From positions 1-64,000 of the forward strand of contig JBGSTD010000007.1 in NCBI GenBank assembly GCA_041736675.1: DNA of 64,000 nucleotides, given 5' to 3'. Every line of letters starts with the position of its first letter. Within the stretch, counting starts at the first letter, position 1. Shown here one piece after another: positions 43,027 to 51,789 of this stretch. Source of the stretch: Salaquimonas sp041736675 (GTDB taxonomy: Bacteria; Pseudomonadota; Alphaproteobacteria; Rhizobiales; Rhizobiaceae). The translations under genes were made by a program, and so were the position numbers. The notes below the pieces were generated by a model that made no database searches, had not been told where the DNA came from, and saw nothing but the letters and a program-made list of their open reading frames with translations.

Positions 43027-44307
43027 TCAAAGTGCGAAAAGCGCCATACCTGCGATTGTCGAAGCAGCAAGTACTTTGAACATCCCGCCACCGCGAAAGA
43101 GAAAGATCGCCGATACCAACGCTATTGCCCCGGCTTGCCAGTTGAATGAGACAAGGACGGGCAGATCAAGCAACGCAGGCCCTGCCGCAGTTCGTAGCAC
43201 CTCATCGAAAAGCACATGAATACCAAACCAGAGTGAAAGATTTGCGATAACACCGACCACAGCGGCAGTGATCGCGGCAAGTGCGCCAGAAAGCATCTTG
43301 TTGCCGCGCATTGCCTCCATGAAAGGCGCGCCCATGAATATCCAGATGAAACAGGGAATGAATGTTACCCATAAGGTAATCAGCGCCCCAAGCAGCCCTG
43401 AAACCAGTGGATCAAACATTCCGGCATCGCGAAATGCACCGACGAACCCCACAAATACCAGAACCAGAATAAGCGGCCCGGGGGTCGTTTCGGCCAAACC
43501 AAGGCCTGTGAGCATTTCATCAGGCTTCAACCAGTTGTAGACCTCCACTGCCTGCTGACCGACATAGGCAAGGACGGCATAGGCTCCGCCAAAGGTCACG
43601 ACAGCAGTTTTTGAAAAAAACAGGGCCTCCTTTGCGAAAACACTTTGGGGCGCGAAATGGAAAACCAGCAGTGCCAGCGGTAAAAGCCAAAGGAAAATCG
43701 CCCATGTCAAGACCATAGCAACATGGCGTATAGGCCGTTGAACCGGGGTCGGATCAGCCCTGTCCTGCCCGTTTGAAAACGATGTCGAGAACAGTGCGCC
43801 AATAGCTGCTGCAAGCAGGATAACAACCGGAAAAGGAACCTTGAATACCGCCAGCAAGACAAAACCGGCTATTGCCAGAATCCAGCTCTGCCATCCCTTG
43901 AGCGCACGCTTTGAAACTTTCACCAGCGCCTGCAGGACAATGGCAAGAACAGCCGCCTTGAGACCAAACAGCATACCAGACACGACCGGCATTTGTCCCA
44001 GATACACAAAAAGCATGGACAACGCCATGAGCACAAGCGCACCTGGGAGGACAAACAGTAATCCGGCAATAATTCCGCCTTTCACCCCGCGCAGCTGCCA
44101 CCCGGCATAAGTGGCAAGCTGCATCGCTTCAGGCCCCGGCAGCAGCATGCAGAAATTGAGTGCATGCAGAAACCGTTTCTCATCCAGCCATTTCTTTTCA
44201 TCCACCAGTATGGTGTGCATCAGCGCAATCTGCCCCGCAGGCCCGCCAAAGGACAAAAGGCCAATCTTGCCAAAGGTATTAAATAGCTCTCTTGTCGAAA
44301 CCGTCAT
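43027..44307 (-). CDS. chrA: Chromate efflux transporter ChrA
   Basis: 426 residues, long-chain CHR family with two homologous halves, each a CHR domain. The N-terminal half has LFNTFGKIGLLSFGGPAGQ and CMLLPGPEAMQLATYAGW; the C-terminal half has FSKTAVVTFGGAYAVLAY and GLAETTPGPLILVLVFVGF. About ten hydrophobic segments. Such proteins export chromate (and may exchange sulphate). Start overlaps the stop of the chromate-resistance gene upstream (44304-44307), forming a two-gene operon lying between prs and rplY. Confidence 0.93.
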   Translation of the reverse strand: MTVSTRELFNTFGKIGLLSFGGPAGQIALMHTILVDEKKWLDEKRFLHALNFCMLLPGPEAMQLATYAGWQLRGVKGGIIAGLLFVLPGALVLMALSMLFVYLGQMPVVSGMLFGLKAAVLAIVLQALVKVSKRALKGWQSWILAIAGFVLLAVFKVPFPVVILLAAAIGALFSTSFSNGQDRADPTPVQRPIRHVAMVLTWAIFLWLLPLALLVFHFAPQSVFAKEALFFSKTAVVTFGGAYAVLAYVGQQAVEVYNWLKPDEMLTGLGLAETTPGPLILVLVFVGFVGAFRDAGMFDPLVSGLLGALITLWVTFIPCFIWIFMGAPFMEAMRGNKMLSGALAAITAAVVGVIANLSLWFGIHVLFDEVLRTAAGPALLDLPVLVSFNWQAGAIALVSAIFLFRGGGMFKVLAASTIAGMALFAL

Positions 44308-45131
44308 GTCATTTTCCTGCCGGCTTTAATCGTTGGCCAATTGTGATCTTCATCAAAAGCGTCCCTCGCCCAACGGTACAAAGCATCATAGATTGCAAGT
44401 CCCGCATCAAGTTGTTGCAAATCATCCTTGTACATTCGAGACAAACCAAGTGAAACAGCCAATAGCCCTGCCGCTTCAGGGGCCAAATCATGACGGTTTG
44501 TATCCGCACCGCGAACAATTATGCTGAGGCGTTCCAACGCTTCGCTTTTTAGGCCGAATTCTTCGATGAACGTATCAAAACTGCATTGCTCGCCGCGATG
44601 GCTAAAGAATACATCATCGACATCAAACGGTGTTGCCGTGTATTTGTCTGCAATATTCAAAACCTGAGAGGGATCTACAAACAAGAACCGGGCTTTTGGA
44701 TCAACAAATCTTCTAATAAGCCAGGGGCAGGCTATGCGGTCGATCTTGGGTCTGTGACGGGTTACCCACAACGTATGATTTTCCTTGGTCAGGCCAGGAA
44801 TTTTTGCGGCCGGGATCAGGATTTCATTGGCATCACGCCATGCAAAATTGCCGCCTTCAAGACTTTCCGCCTGAACTCCATAATTTCGCAGAACAGCAGC
44901 AGCGCCCTGGCTCAGTTTCAGACCTTTTTGGCAAATGACAACAACCCCTTTGCCCTCCAGAGAAGGCGAAAGATCGGCTACTTGCAAGAACGGGTAACGA
45001 CTAGCCCCTGGGATAAGCCTCGGATCAGCGTGAAAATCCTCATCAATGCTAACATCAATCAGGATTGGACAATCGGGGGTACCAACCAGTCTGGACAATT
45101 GCGAAACAGTTATTTGATTTGGAGACGCCAT
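44304..45131 (-). CDS. Rhodanese - chromate resistance (ChrB C-terminal) fusion
   Basis: 275 residues from the ATG at 45131 (MASPNQITVSQLSRLVG), with GGGAGG eight bases upstream; the longer frame is rejected. N-terminal rhodanese-like domain (about 5-105) with VVVICQKGLKLSQGAAAVLR, the putative sulfurtransferase Cys in CQKGLKLS. C-terminal ChrB-type chromate-resistance domain (about 120-270): WVTRHRPKIDRIACPWLIRR, FVDPKARFLFVDPSQV, FSHRGEQCSFDTFIEEFGL, IVRGADTNRHDLAPEAAGLL. The N-terminal regulator part of classic ChrB is missing. Co-translated with chrA. Confidence 0.9.
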   Translation of the reverse strand: MASPNQITVSQLSRLVGTPDCPILIDVSIDEDFHADPRLIPGASRYPFLQVADLSPSLEGKGVVVICQKGLKLSQGAAAVLRNYGVQAESLEGGNFAWRDANEILIPAAKIPGLTKENHTLWVTRHRPKIDRIACPWLIRRFVDPKARFLFVDPSQVLNIADKYTATPFDVDDVFFSHRGEQCSFDTFIEEFGLKSEALERLSIIVRGADTNRHDLAPEAAGLLAVSLGLSRMYKDDLQQLDAGLAIYDALYRWARDAFDEDHNWPTIKAGRKMT

Positions 45132-45436
45132 GCGTCCTACCTCCCTGTAAAAGGCTTCATGGACGCGATTATTGGGCTTACGCCTCACGGGGTTATCGCC
45201 GACCTCATGGGCTGTAAATGAAATCATTTCACCAAATTGTCAAGCAGGATGGATGCTGCCAAACACCCTTGCACAACAGGGATTTTTGACCTATACACCC
45301 TCTCGCCCGTGCAGACACCCTTGGAGGCAGCGCGGGCTTGTTGTTTTCTGGATAGCTTTTGGCTGAAAAAGACAGCAATTTCCTTTGGAGCACCCGCTCC
45401 GCTGGAAAGCCCTCTACACACGCGAAAGGAAATACC
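45132..45436. other. Divergent intergenic region, chromate operon / rplY
   Basis: 305 bases. A consensus -35 TTGACA reads leftward at 45243-45238 towards the chromate operon, but the matching -10 is poor. No palindromic operator or ORF is convincing. Confidence 0.35.
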
Positions 45437-46060
45437 ATGAGCACAAATACACAGCTCAAGGCACATGCGCGCGACCGGGCCGGCAAGGGGGCCGCTCGTG
45501 AACTACGCCGCAATAAAATGGTGCCTGCCGTCATTTATGGCGACAACAAGGATCCCCTGATGATTGCCCTGCCGTACAAGGAGCTTTCGCTCCAGATTCA
45601 TGCCGGCGGCTTTCTCAATACTGTTCTGGAAATTGAAGTTGACGGCACAAAGCACAAAGTGCTGCCAAAAGACTTCCAGCGCGAACCGGTTCGTGACTTC
45701 TTTACCCATGTGGATTTTCTCCGCATCGGCAAGAACACCAAGGTTCATGTTGAAATTCCTGTTCACTACATCAACGAAGAAGATTGCCCCGGCATTCGCA
45801 AGGGCGGCGTTCTCAACGTTGTTCGCCATCACCTCGAAGTATCCTGCCGCGCAGATGCGATTCCTGAATATTTTGAAGTTGACCTCGCAGGTCTCAAGAT
45901 CGAAGATGTTGTGCATGCTTCCAAAATTGCACTTCCATCAGGTGTTTCACTGACGATTACAGACCGTGACCCGACGATGTGCTCGATTGCAGCTCCAACT
46001 GTATCTTCCGGCGCAAGCGACGATGAAGACGAAGCAGAAGAAAACGGCGACAAAGAGTAA
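45437..46060 (+). CDS. rplY: 50S ribosomal protein L25/general stress protein Ctc
   Basis: Binds 5S rRNA in the large subunit. 207 residues from the ATG at 45437 (MSTNTQLKAHARDRAGKGAA), with AAAGGA upstream. The N-terminal L25 domain (1-95) contains GKGAARELRRNKMVPAVIYG and VRDFFTHVDFLRI; the C-terminal TL5 extension (about 100-190) makes it the long Ctc form. An acidic tail ends the chain (DDEDEAEENGDKE). Followed by pth and ychF in one unit. Confidence 0.96.
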   Translation: MSTNTQLKAHARDRAGKGAARELRRNKMVPAVIYGDNKDPLMIALPYKELSLQIHAGGFLNTVLEIEVDGTKHKVLPKDFQREPVRDFFTHVDFLRIGKNTKVHVEIPVHYINEEDCPGIRKGGVLNVVRHHLEVSCRADAIPEYFEVDLAGLKIEDVVHASKIALPSGVSLTITDRDPTMCSIAAPTVSSGASDDEDEAEENGDKE

Positions 46061-46099
46061 TCTTCAGCCGGCTTGTCGAACCTTGAGGGAGTACTCGCC

Positions 46100-46807
46100 A
46101 TGCGCATGATCGTGGGGCTTGGAAATACCGGGGCAAAATATGCCGGACACCGTCACAATATCGGCTTTATGGCGGCGGATGCAATATTCCGCCGCCATTC
46201 CTTTTCTCCCTGGCGAAAGAAATTCAAGGCAGAAATCACCGAAGGTGAAATCTGCGGCGAAAAGGTTTTGCTCGTCAAACCCCAGACCATGATGAACCTT
46301 TCCGGTGAAGCAGTGGGTGAAGCCATGCGGTTTTACAAGCTGACCCCGGCAGACATCACGGTCATGTATGACGAACTGGACCTTGCGCCCGGCAAGGTTC
46401 GCATCAAGATCGGCGGCGGTGCCGGCGGTCATAACGGCATCCGCAGCATCGACGCCCATTGCGGCAAGGATTACCGCCGTGTACGCCTCGGCATCGGCCA
46501 TCCCGGATCTAAGGAACGGGTAACCTCCCATGTGCTGGGCGACTTTGCCAAGGTCGACAACCAATGGTTGGAGCCGTTGCTGGATAACCTGGCAGATGAA
46601 GCCTGTCTTTTGGCAAAGGGCGAGGATGCGCTATTGATGAACAGGATCGCTCTCAAGACAGGCGATGCAAAGCCCGAAAAGGCGAAACAACCGGCAAGGG
46701 CCCAAAGCCATATCCATCAGGCCCGCAGCAATGCACCAAAGGTTGAGGTTCCAAAAACCGGACCGATGGCTGAACTGCTGAAAAAACTACTCGGAAACAA
46801 GGATTAG
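46100..46807 (+). CDS. pth: Peptidyl-tRNA hydrolase
   Basis: Recycles peptidyl-tRNA released from stalled ribosomes. 235 residues from the ATG at 46100 (MRMIVGLGNTGAKYAGHRHN), with GAGGGAG upstream. Catalytic His is in YAGHRHNIGFM, the Asn is in MMNLSGEAVGEA and the Asp in VMYDELDLAPGKVRIK; GLGNTG replaces the usual GLGNPG, a mild variation. The C-terminus is extended by about 40 basic/Pro-rich residues. It lies between rplY and ychF. Confidence 0.96.
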   Translation: MRMIVGLGNTGAKYAGHRHNIGFMAADAIFRRHSFSPWRKKFKAEITEGEICGEKVLLVKPQTMMNLSGEAVGEAMRFYKLTPADITVMYDELDLAPGKVRIKIGGGAGGHNGIRSIDAHCGKDYRRVRLGIGHPGSKERVTSHVLGDFAKVDNQWLEPLLDNLADEACLLAKGEDALLMNRIALKTGDAKPEKAKQPARAQSHIHQARSNAPKVEVPKTGPMAELLKKLLGNKD

Positions 46808-46835
46808 CCCGCAAAGCGGCAACAAGGACAAGAAC

Positions 46836-47939
46836 ATGGGTTTCAAATGCGGTATTGTGGGCCTGCCAAATGTAGGCAAATCCACCCTTTTCAACGCGCT
46901 GACCAAGACAGCAGCAGCCCAGGCGGCAAACTATCCGTTCTGCACCATTGAGCCAAACACAGGCGAAGTGGCAGTTCCTGATTCCCGCATGAAAAAGATC
47001 GCTGCAATTGCAGGATCAAAGGAACTGATCCCAACCCGCATCTCCTTTGTTGATATCGCGGGTCTGGTGCGCGGAGCCTCCAAAGGTGAAGGCCTCGGCA
47101 ACCAGTTCCTCGCCAATATCCGTGAGGTCGATGCCATCGTTCACGTGCTTCGCTGCTTTGAAGACGACGACATCACCCATGTCGAGGGCAAGATCAATCC
47201 GGTTGCGGATGCTGAAACCGTCGAGACCGAACTGATGCTGTCCGACCTCGAATCGCTTGAGCGCCGCACCGACCAGACCCGCAAGAAAGCCACCGGCAAG
47301 GACAAGGACGCCATGCTGGTTCTGCCGGTCATGGAAGCCTCCCTCGCTTTGCTGCGAGAAGGCAAGCCTGTTCGCGTGCTCCTCAAGGGTATTGCGGCTG
47401 ACGAGCTGAAATTGCTGCAAGGCCTCAACCTTTTAACCTCCAAGCCGGTTCTTTATGTTTGCAATGTTGGTGAGGCAGATGCTGCAACAGGCAATGCATT
47501 CAGCGACGAGGTTGCCAAAATGGCCGCCGACCAGGGCGCTCAATCAGTGGTCATTTCAGCCCAGATTGAAGAGGAAATCGCCCAACTGCCGGAAAGCGAA
47601 CAGCCCGATTATCTGGCTATGAACGGCCTGACCGAATCCGGTCTCGACCGCCTCATTGCGGCAGGATACGACCTTCTCGACCTGATCACCTATTTTACGG
47701 CAGGACCAAAAGAGACACGGGCCTGGACAGTGAAAAAAGGCTCAAAAGCCCCGCAGGCGGCAGGCGTCATCCATACCGATTTCGAACGCGGCTTCATCCG
47801 CGCCCAGACCATCGCCTTCAACGACTACGTCACGCTGGGCGGCGAGGTTCCTGCCAAGGAAGCAGGCAAGGCCCGCGATGAAGGCAAGGAATATGTCGTT
47901 CAGGACGGCGATGTGATGCTCTTCAAATTCAATACGTGA
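46836..47939 (+). CDS. ychF: Redox-regulated ATPase YchF
   Basis: 367 residues of the Obg-related YchF/OLA1 family, which hydrolyses ATP and binds ribosomes. P-loop is GLPNVGKSTLFNALTKT; switch G3 is DIAGLVRGASKGEGLGNQFL; the G4 site is NVGEAD (Asn-x-x-Glu instead of NKxD), explaining ATP preference. A coiled coil lies around 130-190 and a C-terminal TGS domain near 280-365 (TYFTAGPKETRAWTVKKGSK). AAGGA precedes the ATG. Last gene of the rplY-pth-ychF unit. Confidence 0.97.
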   Translation: MGFKCGIVGLPNVGKSTLFNALTKTAAAQAANYPFCTIEPNTGEVAVPDSRMKKIAAIAGSKELIPTRISFVDIAGLVRGASKGEGLGNQFLANIREVDAIVHVLRCFEDDDITHVEGKINPVADAETVETELMLSDLESLERRTDQTRKKATGKDKDAMLVLPVMEASLALLREGKPVRVLLKGIAADELKLLQGLNLLTSKPVLYVCNVGEADAATGNAFSDEVAKMAADQGAQSVVISAQIEEEIAQLPESEQPDYLAMNGLTESGLDRLIAAGYDLLDLITYFTAGPKETRAWTVKKGSKAPQAAGVIHTDFERGFIRAQTIAFNDYVTLGGEVPAKEAGKARDEGKEYVVQDGDVMLFKFNT

Positions 47940-47977
47940 GGGATCGCTTTTGGCGTGTTTGGTGATAGGATCGGCCT

Positions 47978-49039
47978 ATGGCTTTTGATTTCATCTTCAT
48001 GCTGACGGCTAATGACAGCACCATTCCCGATGCCAGAGAGCGGCTTGCGGATGTGCTTGCAGGCGGTGCGCGCCACATCGGCTTCAAGGATATCGGCCTT
48101 CCTTTTGCGGAATTAAAACTGCTGGCGGGTGAAATTCGCGCCGCCGGTGGCAGGGCCTATCTGGAAGTAGTCAGTCTGGACGAAGCATCCGAATTGCGCT
48201 CGGCCCGCGCTGCCATTGACCTTGAGGTCGAGTGCCTGCTGGGTGGCACCAGGGCTTCAGCGGTTGCACCGCTGTTGCGCCACCATCCGATCCGCTACTA
48301 TCCGTTTCCAGGCAAGATCGTCGGGCATCCCAGTGTCTTGTCCGGCACCATTGACGAGATTGCCGAAAGCGCACGCCAGCTGGGAGATCTTGAATCCGTC
48401 CATGGCCTTGATCTTCTTGCCTATCGGTTCGACGGCAATGTGCCAAAACTGATGAAGGCCGTCTGCGAGGCTACCCACAAGCCGGTGATCATGGCAGGCT
48501 CCATCGACCAGGAGGAACGTATCACGGCGGTTGCCGAGGCTGGTGCTGCAGGTTTCACTGTTGGCACTGCGGCCTTTGCAGGAGCCTTTCCTGCCACCGG
48601 CGAAGGCCTTGTTGCACAGGTGCAATCAATCTTGGCAATGACCGGCAAAGCCCGCCAGCGTTCTTCTGCGCCAAGGCGCATTGCCATTGCCGCCCACAAT
48701 AACAGAAAATCGCATCTTGAAGCCTGGGTTCATCGACACTCTGCAACGCTGCGCCGTCACAAGATCATCTGCACGGGGGGAACAGGCGCCCTGCTCTCAC
48801 GGGTTCAGCCGGAACTTTCAATTCACCGCCTGCAACGCGGCTCGCATGGCGGTGACCAACAACTGGGCGCTCTGATTGCAACCGGTGAACTCGATGCAGT
48901 GATATTTTTTGCCGATCCGCACGGGCATAATTCAACCGATGTGGCCCTGTTGGCCCTGTTGCGCCTTGCAATCCAGCACGATACGCCGATGGCCTGCAGC
49001 CCGGCTGCAGCTGACATGATCATTGCAGCAAGTTTGTAG
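47978..49039 (+). CDS. TIM-barrel / methylglyoxal-synthase-like fusion protein
   Basis: 353 residues from the ATG at 47978, with AGGA seven bases upstream. Residues 1-225 look like a (beta/alpha)8 barrel of the HisA/phosphate-binding kind: ARHIGFKDIGLPFAELKLLA and a glycine-rich end AGSIDQEERITAVAEAGAAG. Residues 234-353 match methylglyoxal synthase: RIAIAAHNNRKSHLEAWVHR, TGGTGALLSR, SHGGDQQLGALIATGELDAV, IFFADPH. By manual alignment to E. coli MgsA, His19 (H240), Lys23 (K244), Asp71 (D293) and Asp91 (D313) are kept. Asp20 is Asn, His98 is Thr and Asp101 is Ala. So a true synthase activity is doubtful; a dihydroxyacetone-phosphate-related role is only inference. Confidence 0.8.
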   Translation: MAFDFIFMLTANDSTIPDARERLADVLAGGARHIGFKDIGLPFAELKLLAGEIRAAGGRAYLEVVSLDEASELRSARAAIDLEVECLLGGTRASAVAPLLRHHPIRYYPFPGKIVGHPSVLSGTIDEIAESARQLGDLESVHGLDLLAYRFDGNVPKLMKAVCEATHKPVIMAGSIDQEERITAVAEAGAAGFTVGTAAFAGAFPATGEGLVAQVQSILAMTGKARQRSSAPRRIAIAAHNNRKSHLEAWVHRHSATLRRHKIICTGGTGALLSRVQPELSIHRLQRGSHGGDQQLGALIATGELDAVIFFADPHGHNSTDVALLALLRLAIQHDTPMACSPAAADMIIAASL

Positions 49040-49042
49040 TCT

Positions 49043-50137
49043 TCACGCGACAGGCGGCAGTTTCGACTGCCAGCCGGATGGCAGTTTATTGACGACTTTC
49101 TCGCGCAACCATTGCCAACCACTGCCGAGCAAAAGAACGATAATGCCAACCGCCAGAAAGCTGAACGAAGTAACGTTCGAGACGGTTATTCCCGCGTCCT
49201 TGGTCAATATGTAAAGCGCCACGCCGAGCGAGATAAGCCCTGAGGTAACAAACGCCCTGCGGTCGATGATAATCCCGACAACAATCATTACGGTGATGAC
49301 AATGACGGCAATCAGCGCATCCGATGAGGTTGGATTATTTGACCACCAAAATCCGTTATCTCCAAAGATGGCCATGAAAAGCGAGTAAAGCAGCAACGGG
49401 GCCGTGATGAGATGCAGCCAGAAAGCAACATCCGAGCGCCGGGTTACCCTTTTGGTATCAGCAAGATCAAAGTCCATGGCGATATAAAACAGGATCCCGG
49501 CTAGAACCAGACCGATAATGCCAACGACATTGGCGTTCATCTGTTCAAGCGTCGCGGCACCTGTGAAAGTCTGGATGACCAGCAATATGAGGAGAAAACA
49601 CAAGAGGAGTGCAGAGGCAATCGCAGAAGCGAGTGCAACGGGAACCCGGTAGCGGATATAAAATCCGGACATTGCAGCGAGTTCAAGAACAAACACCGTG
49701 ATAAAGTGCGGTAGTGTCTCGCCTGAATTGTTGCCGAGAATAGGGATAGCCGCCACCGTTTGCGCAAGGGCAAGGGTAAGGCAAAATCCTGGCAGCGCCA
49801 GTTTTTGCCGATAGACAAATATTTCAGCCAGCACAAACACGGCCGGCAGGGCAAGAAACACACTGCCGATCGCCCAGAACCCGCCGAGCGACACAACGAT
49901 GCCGATCGTTATCAGTACATCATGAAAGCCCCGTATCAGCCGGGGCGCTTCGGACACTTCGGGAATATACCGGTCATCCTTGTCGACCGGTTCGCCAAGT
50001 TCAGAAAAAAGACCTGATCCTGTTGCTGCGCCTGTCTGTGAAAACTCGCGTTCAAAGGTCAGCAACCTGTCGCGGGCCATTGCGTCAATCACATCGTGAT
50101 CACGGGCCTGATTGATAAATGTGCGAATGTCGGTCAA
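49043..50137 (-). CDS. Polytopic membrane protein, unknown
   Basis: 364 residues from a TTG at 50137 (TDIRTFINQARDHDVIDAMA), with GGAG eight bases before; the longer frame overlaps the DUF599 gene wholly and is rejected. A hydrophilic N-terminus (about 1-75, RDRLLTFEREF) precedes ten or so hydrophobic helices. No family I can name; the pattern of soluble head plus many helices recalls DUF2157-like proteins, but that is weak. It is coupled to the DUF599 gene (TAACATTG) and its stop is 3 bases from the stop of the fusion gene. Confidence 0.75.
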   Translation of the reverse strand: MTDIRTFINQARDHDVIDAMARDRLLTFEREFSQTGAATGSGLFSELGEPVDKDDRYIPEVSEAPRLIRGFHDVLITIGIVVSLGGFWAIGSVFLALPAVFVLAEIFVYRQKLALPGFCLTLALAQTVAAIPILGNNSGETLPHFITVFVLELAAMSGFYIRYRVPVALASAIASALLLCFLLILLVIQTFTGAATLEQMNANVVGIIGLVLAGILFYIAMDFDLADTKRVTRRSDVAFWLHLITAPLLLYSLFMAIFGDNGFWWSNNPTSSDALIAVIVITVMIVVGIIIDRRAFVTSGLISLGVALYILTKDAGITVSNVTSFSFLAVGIIVLLLGSGWQWLREKVVNKLPSGWQSKLPPVA

Positions 50138-50139
50138 TG

Positions 50140-50835
50140 TTATTTCTCCAGCAATATGGCGCGCGCTTTTGAAAAATACTGGCGGCGAACCAGAACAATC
50201 AAAATGAAGCCTGTAGTGGCAATAAAGGCATAGGGACTGACAAACCAGCCCAGATATCCAAGCGCAAAGAAAATTGCCCGAAGGCCAGCCGTAAACTGGG
50301 CGCTGGCATCGATGTTCATTTCGGCAGCGCGCAAAGCCTGGGCGCGGCGAACTTCCGGCGATGCTTCTTTTGGTTGCTGCACCGCACCGATAAGGATCGA
50401 ACAATAATTAAAAAGCCGAAAAGCCCACCCGAACTTGAAAAACGAATAGATGAAGATCATCGTCAGTCCAAGCACCTTCAATTCGAAAAGGCCACGGACA
50501 AATTTCGAATTGATCGGCAAATCCTGATAAATACCGGAAATCAGATCAGTCGACCCAAGCATCGCAAAGCAGCCGCCTATGGCCAGAATGGTTGAAGAGG
50601 CAAAGAACGCGGTTCCTTGCTGCAGGCCCGAGATGATGGAAGTATCGACCATCCGTATTTCACGCTCGGCCATGACGAGCATCCACTCGCGGCGGCGGTG
50701 AGCCATCAAACCGCTCAAACTCCGATTTTTGAAATTTGTCTGGTCGGTGATCACCTCAAACACGAGCCAGCAGATAAAAAACAGCGCAACGGCAACAAAG
50801 TCCGCCGTCGACATGCTCTTGATGAGTTCAGTCAT
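50140..50835 (-). CDS. DUF599 family membrane protein
   Basis: 231 residues, four to five hydrophobic segments. DUF599 hallmarks: SLSGLMAHRRREWMLVMAER, MVDTSIISGLQQGTAFFAST, then GGCFAMLG, MIFIYSFFKFGWAFRLFNYC, LRAAEMNIDASAQFTAGLRA. The conserved Arg/Glu-rich loop after the first helix is typical. Function unknown. First of a two-gene unit with the polytopic membrane protein. Confidence 0.85.
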   Translation of the reverse strand: MTELIKSMSTADFVAVALFFICWLVFEVITDQTNFKNRSLSGLMAHRRREWMLVMAEREIRMVDTSIISGLQQGTAFFASSTILAIGGCFAMLGSTDLISGIYQDLPINSKFVRGLFELKVLGLTMIFIYSFFKFGWAFRLFNYCSILIGAVQQPKEASPEVRRAQALRAAEMNIDASAQFTAGLRAIFFALGYLGWFVSPYAFIATTGFILIVLVRRQYFSKARAILLEK

Positions 50836-50924
50836 GCTCTGTCAACCCAAGATCACTAACGATTCGAAAGCAATCTAGGGCCTAAAGGACACTCATGCCA
50901 GCACAGACTTCGCCCAAAGCGCCC

Positions 50925-51770
50925 TCAATCAATATAGGCGTCCGCCCTTTGCCCGGCCCGTTGGTGATGAATTGGCAGGGTCTTGCCATAGAGCTGCTGT
51001 GTCCGCTCGACACTGCCAACCATTCCAGGCTCTTCAACATACGAGAAGATTGCCACATAGCGACGGGTTTCACCCTTGAGCGGAGCCACTCTGTGCAACG
51101 AATAGCGACCTTTGAAAATTTGCAGATCACCCGGCTCCAGAACCAGAGTCTTTACCAGTTCTGACTTGCCATCCAGCACCCGGGAAACCTCATCGAAGTT
51201 CTCGTCACCTGTACGAATATTTGGTGCATATTCGAACTCGCCGCCTTCTTCCGCATTCTGTAAAGCGAGAGTCACAGTGTAGTTGTTGGTATCAAAATGC
51301 CATGGAAAGCCATTGCCTTCATCGGCCATATTGACAATCACATCGGCAAGCGGATCAGCATAGGGGAAAAAACGGTCTTCCTTTTCACCAAGGCATTCAC
51401 GAATGAATGGCATAAAGGGTTGATAGTCGTAAATGGCACGGATACCACTTCCCACGCCAAAATTATCTGCCGGAATAAAAGCATTTGAGCGATCATAAAA
51501 CTGCCGTTTGGGATGGCTTTGCGGCAGTGATGGATCATCCTTTGTGAAATAGACATTTGTCCGGTTGCGTGACGCATGGGCATTGACCGAAGCCCGCTCA
51601 GCCTCCGCCACCAATACCGCAATCATCTCCTTGCGAACAAACCCCTTGAGAACGGCGCATCCGTCCCGGGAAAGCTTTTGTCTTGTTGACTCAATCAAAG
51701 CCTCGCGAACCTCGGATAAGGTAGCGATTGGATAACGGTCAAAATCGATGTAGTTCTCAGCTTTGCTCAT
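50925..51770 (-). CDS. 2OG-Fe(II) oxygenase-like protein
   Basis: 281 residues from the ATG at 51770 (MSKAENYIDFDRYPIA). The double-stranded beta-helix core shows the iron triad H158-x-D160 (FPWHFDTNNYTVTLAL) and H226 (GRYSLHRVAPLKGE), and a 2-oxoglutarate-binding Arg pair at about 236-237 (TRRYVAIFSY). HxD rather than HxG points to hydroxylation, not halogenation, although the sequence recalls the BesD/HalD group. Substrate unknown. It follows a hydroxyisobutyrate-dehydrogenase-type gene by 19 bases, so the two probably act in one pathway. Confidence 0.82.
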   Translation of the reverse strand: MSKAENYIDFDRYPIATLSEVREALIESTRQKLSRDGCAVLKGFVRKEMIAVLVAEAERASVNAHASRNRTNVYFTKDDPSLPQSHPKRQFYDRSNAFIPADNFGVGSGIRAIYDYQPFMPFIRECLGEKEDRFFPYADPLADVIVNMADEGNGFPWHFDTNNYTVTLALQNAEEGGEFEYAPNIRTGDENFDEVSRVLDGKSELVKTLVLEPGDLQIFKGRYSLHRVAPLKGETRRYVAIFSYVEEPGMVGSVERTQQLYGKTLPIHHQRAGQRADAYID

Positions 51771-51789
51771 TATGTCCAACTTTCAGATT

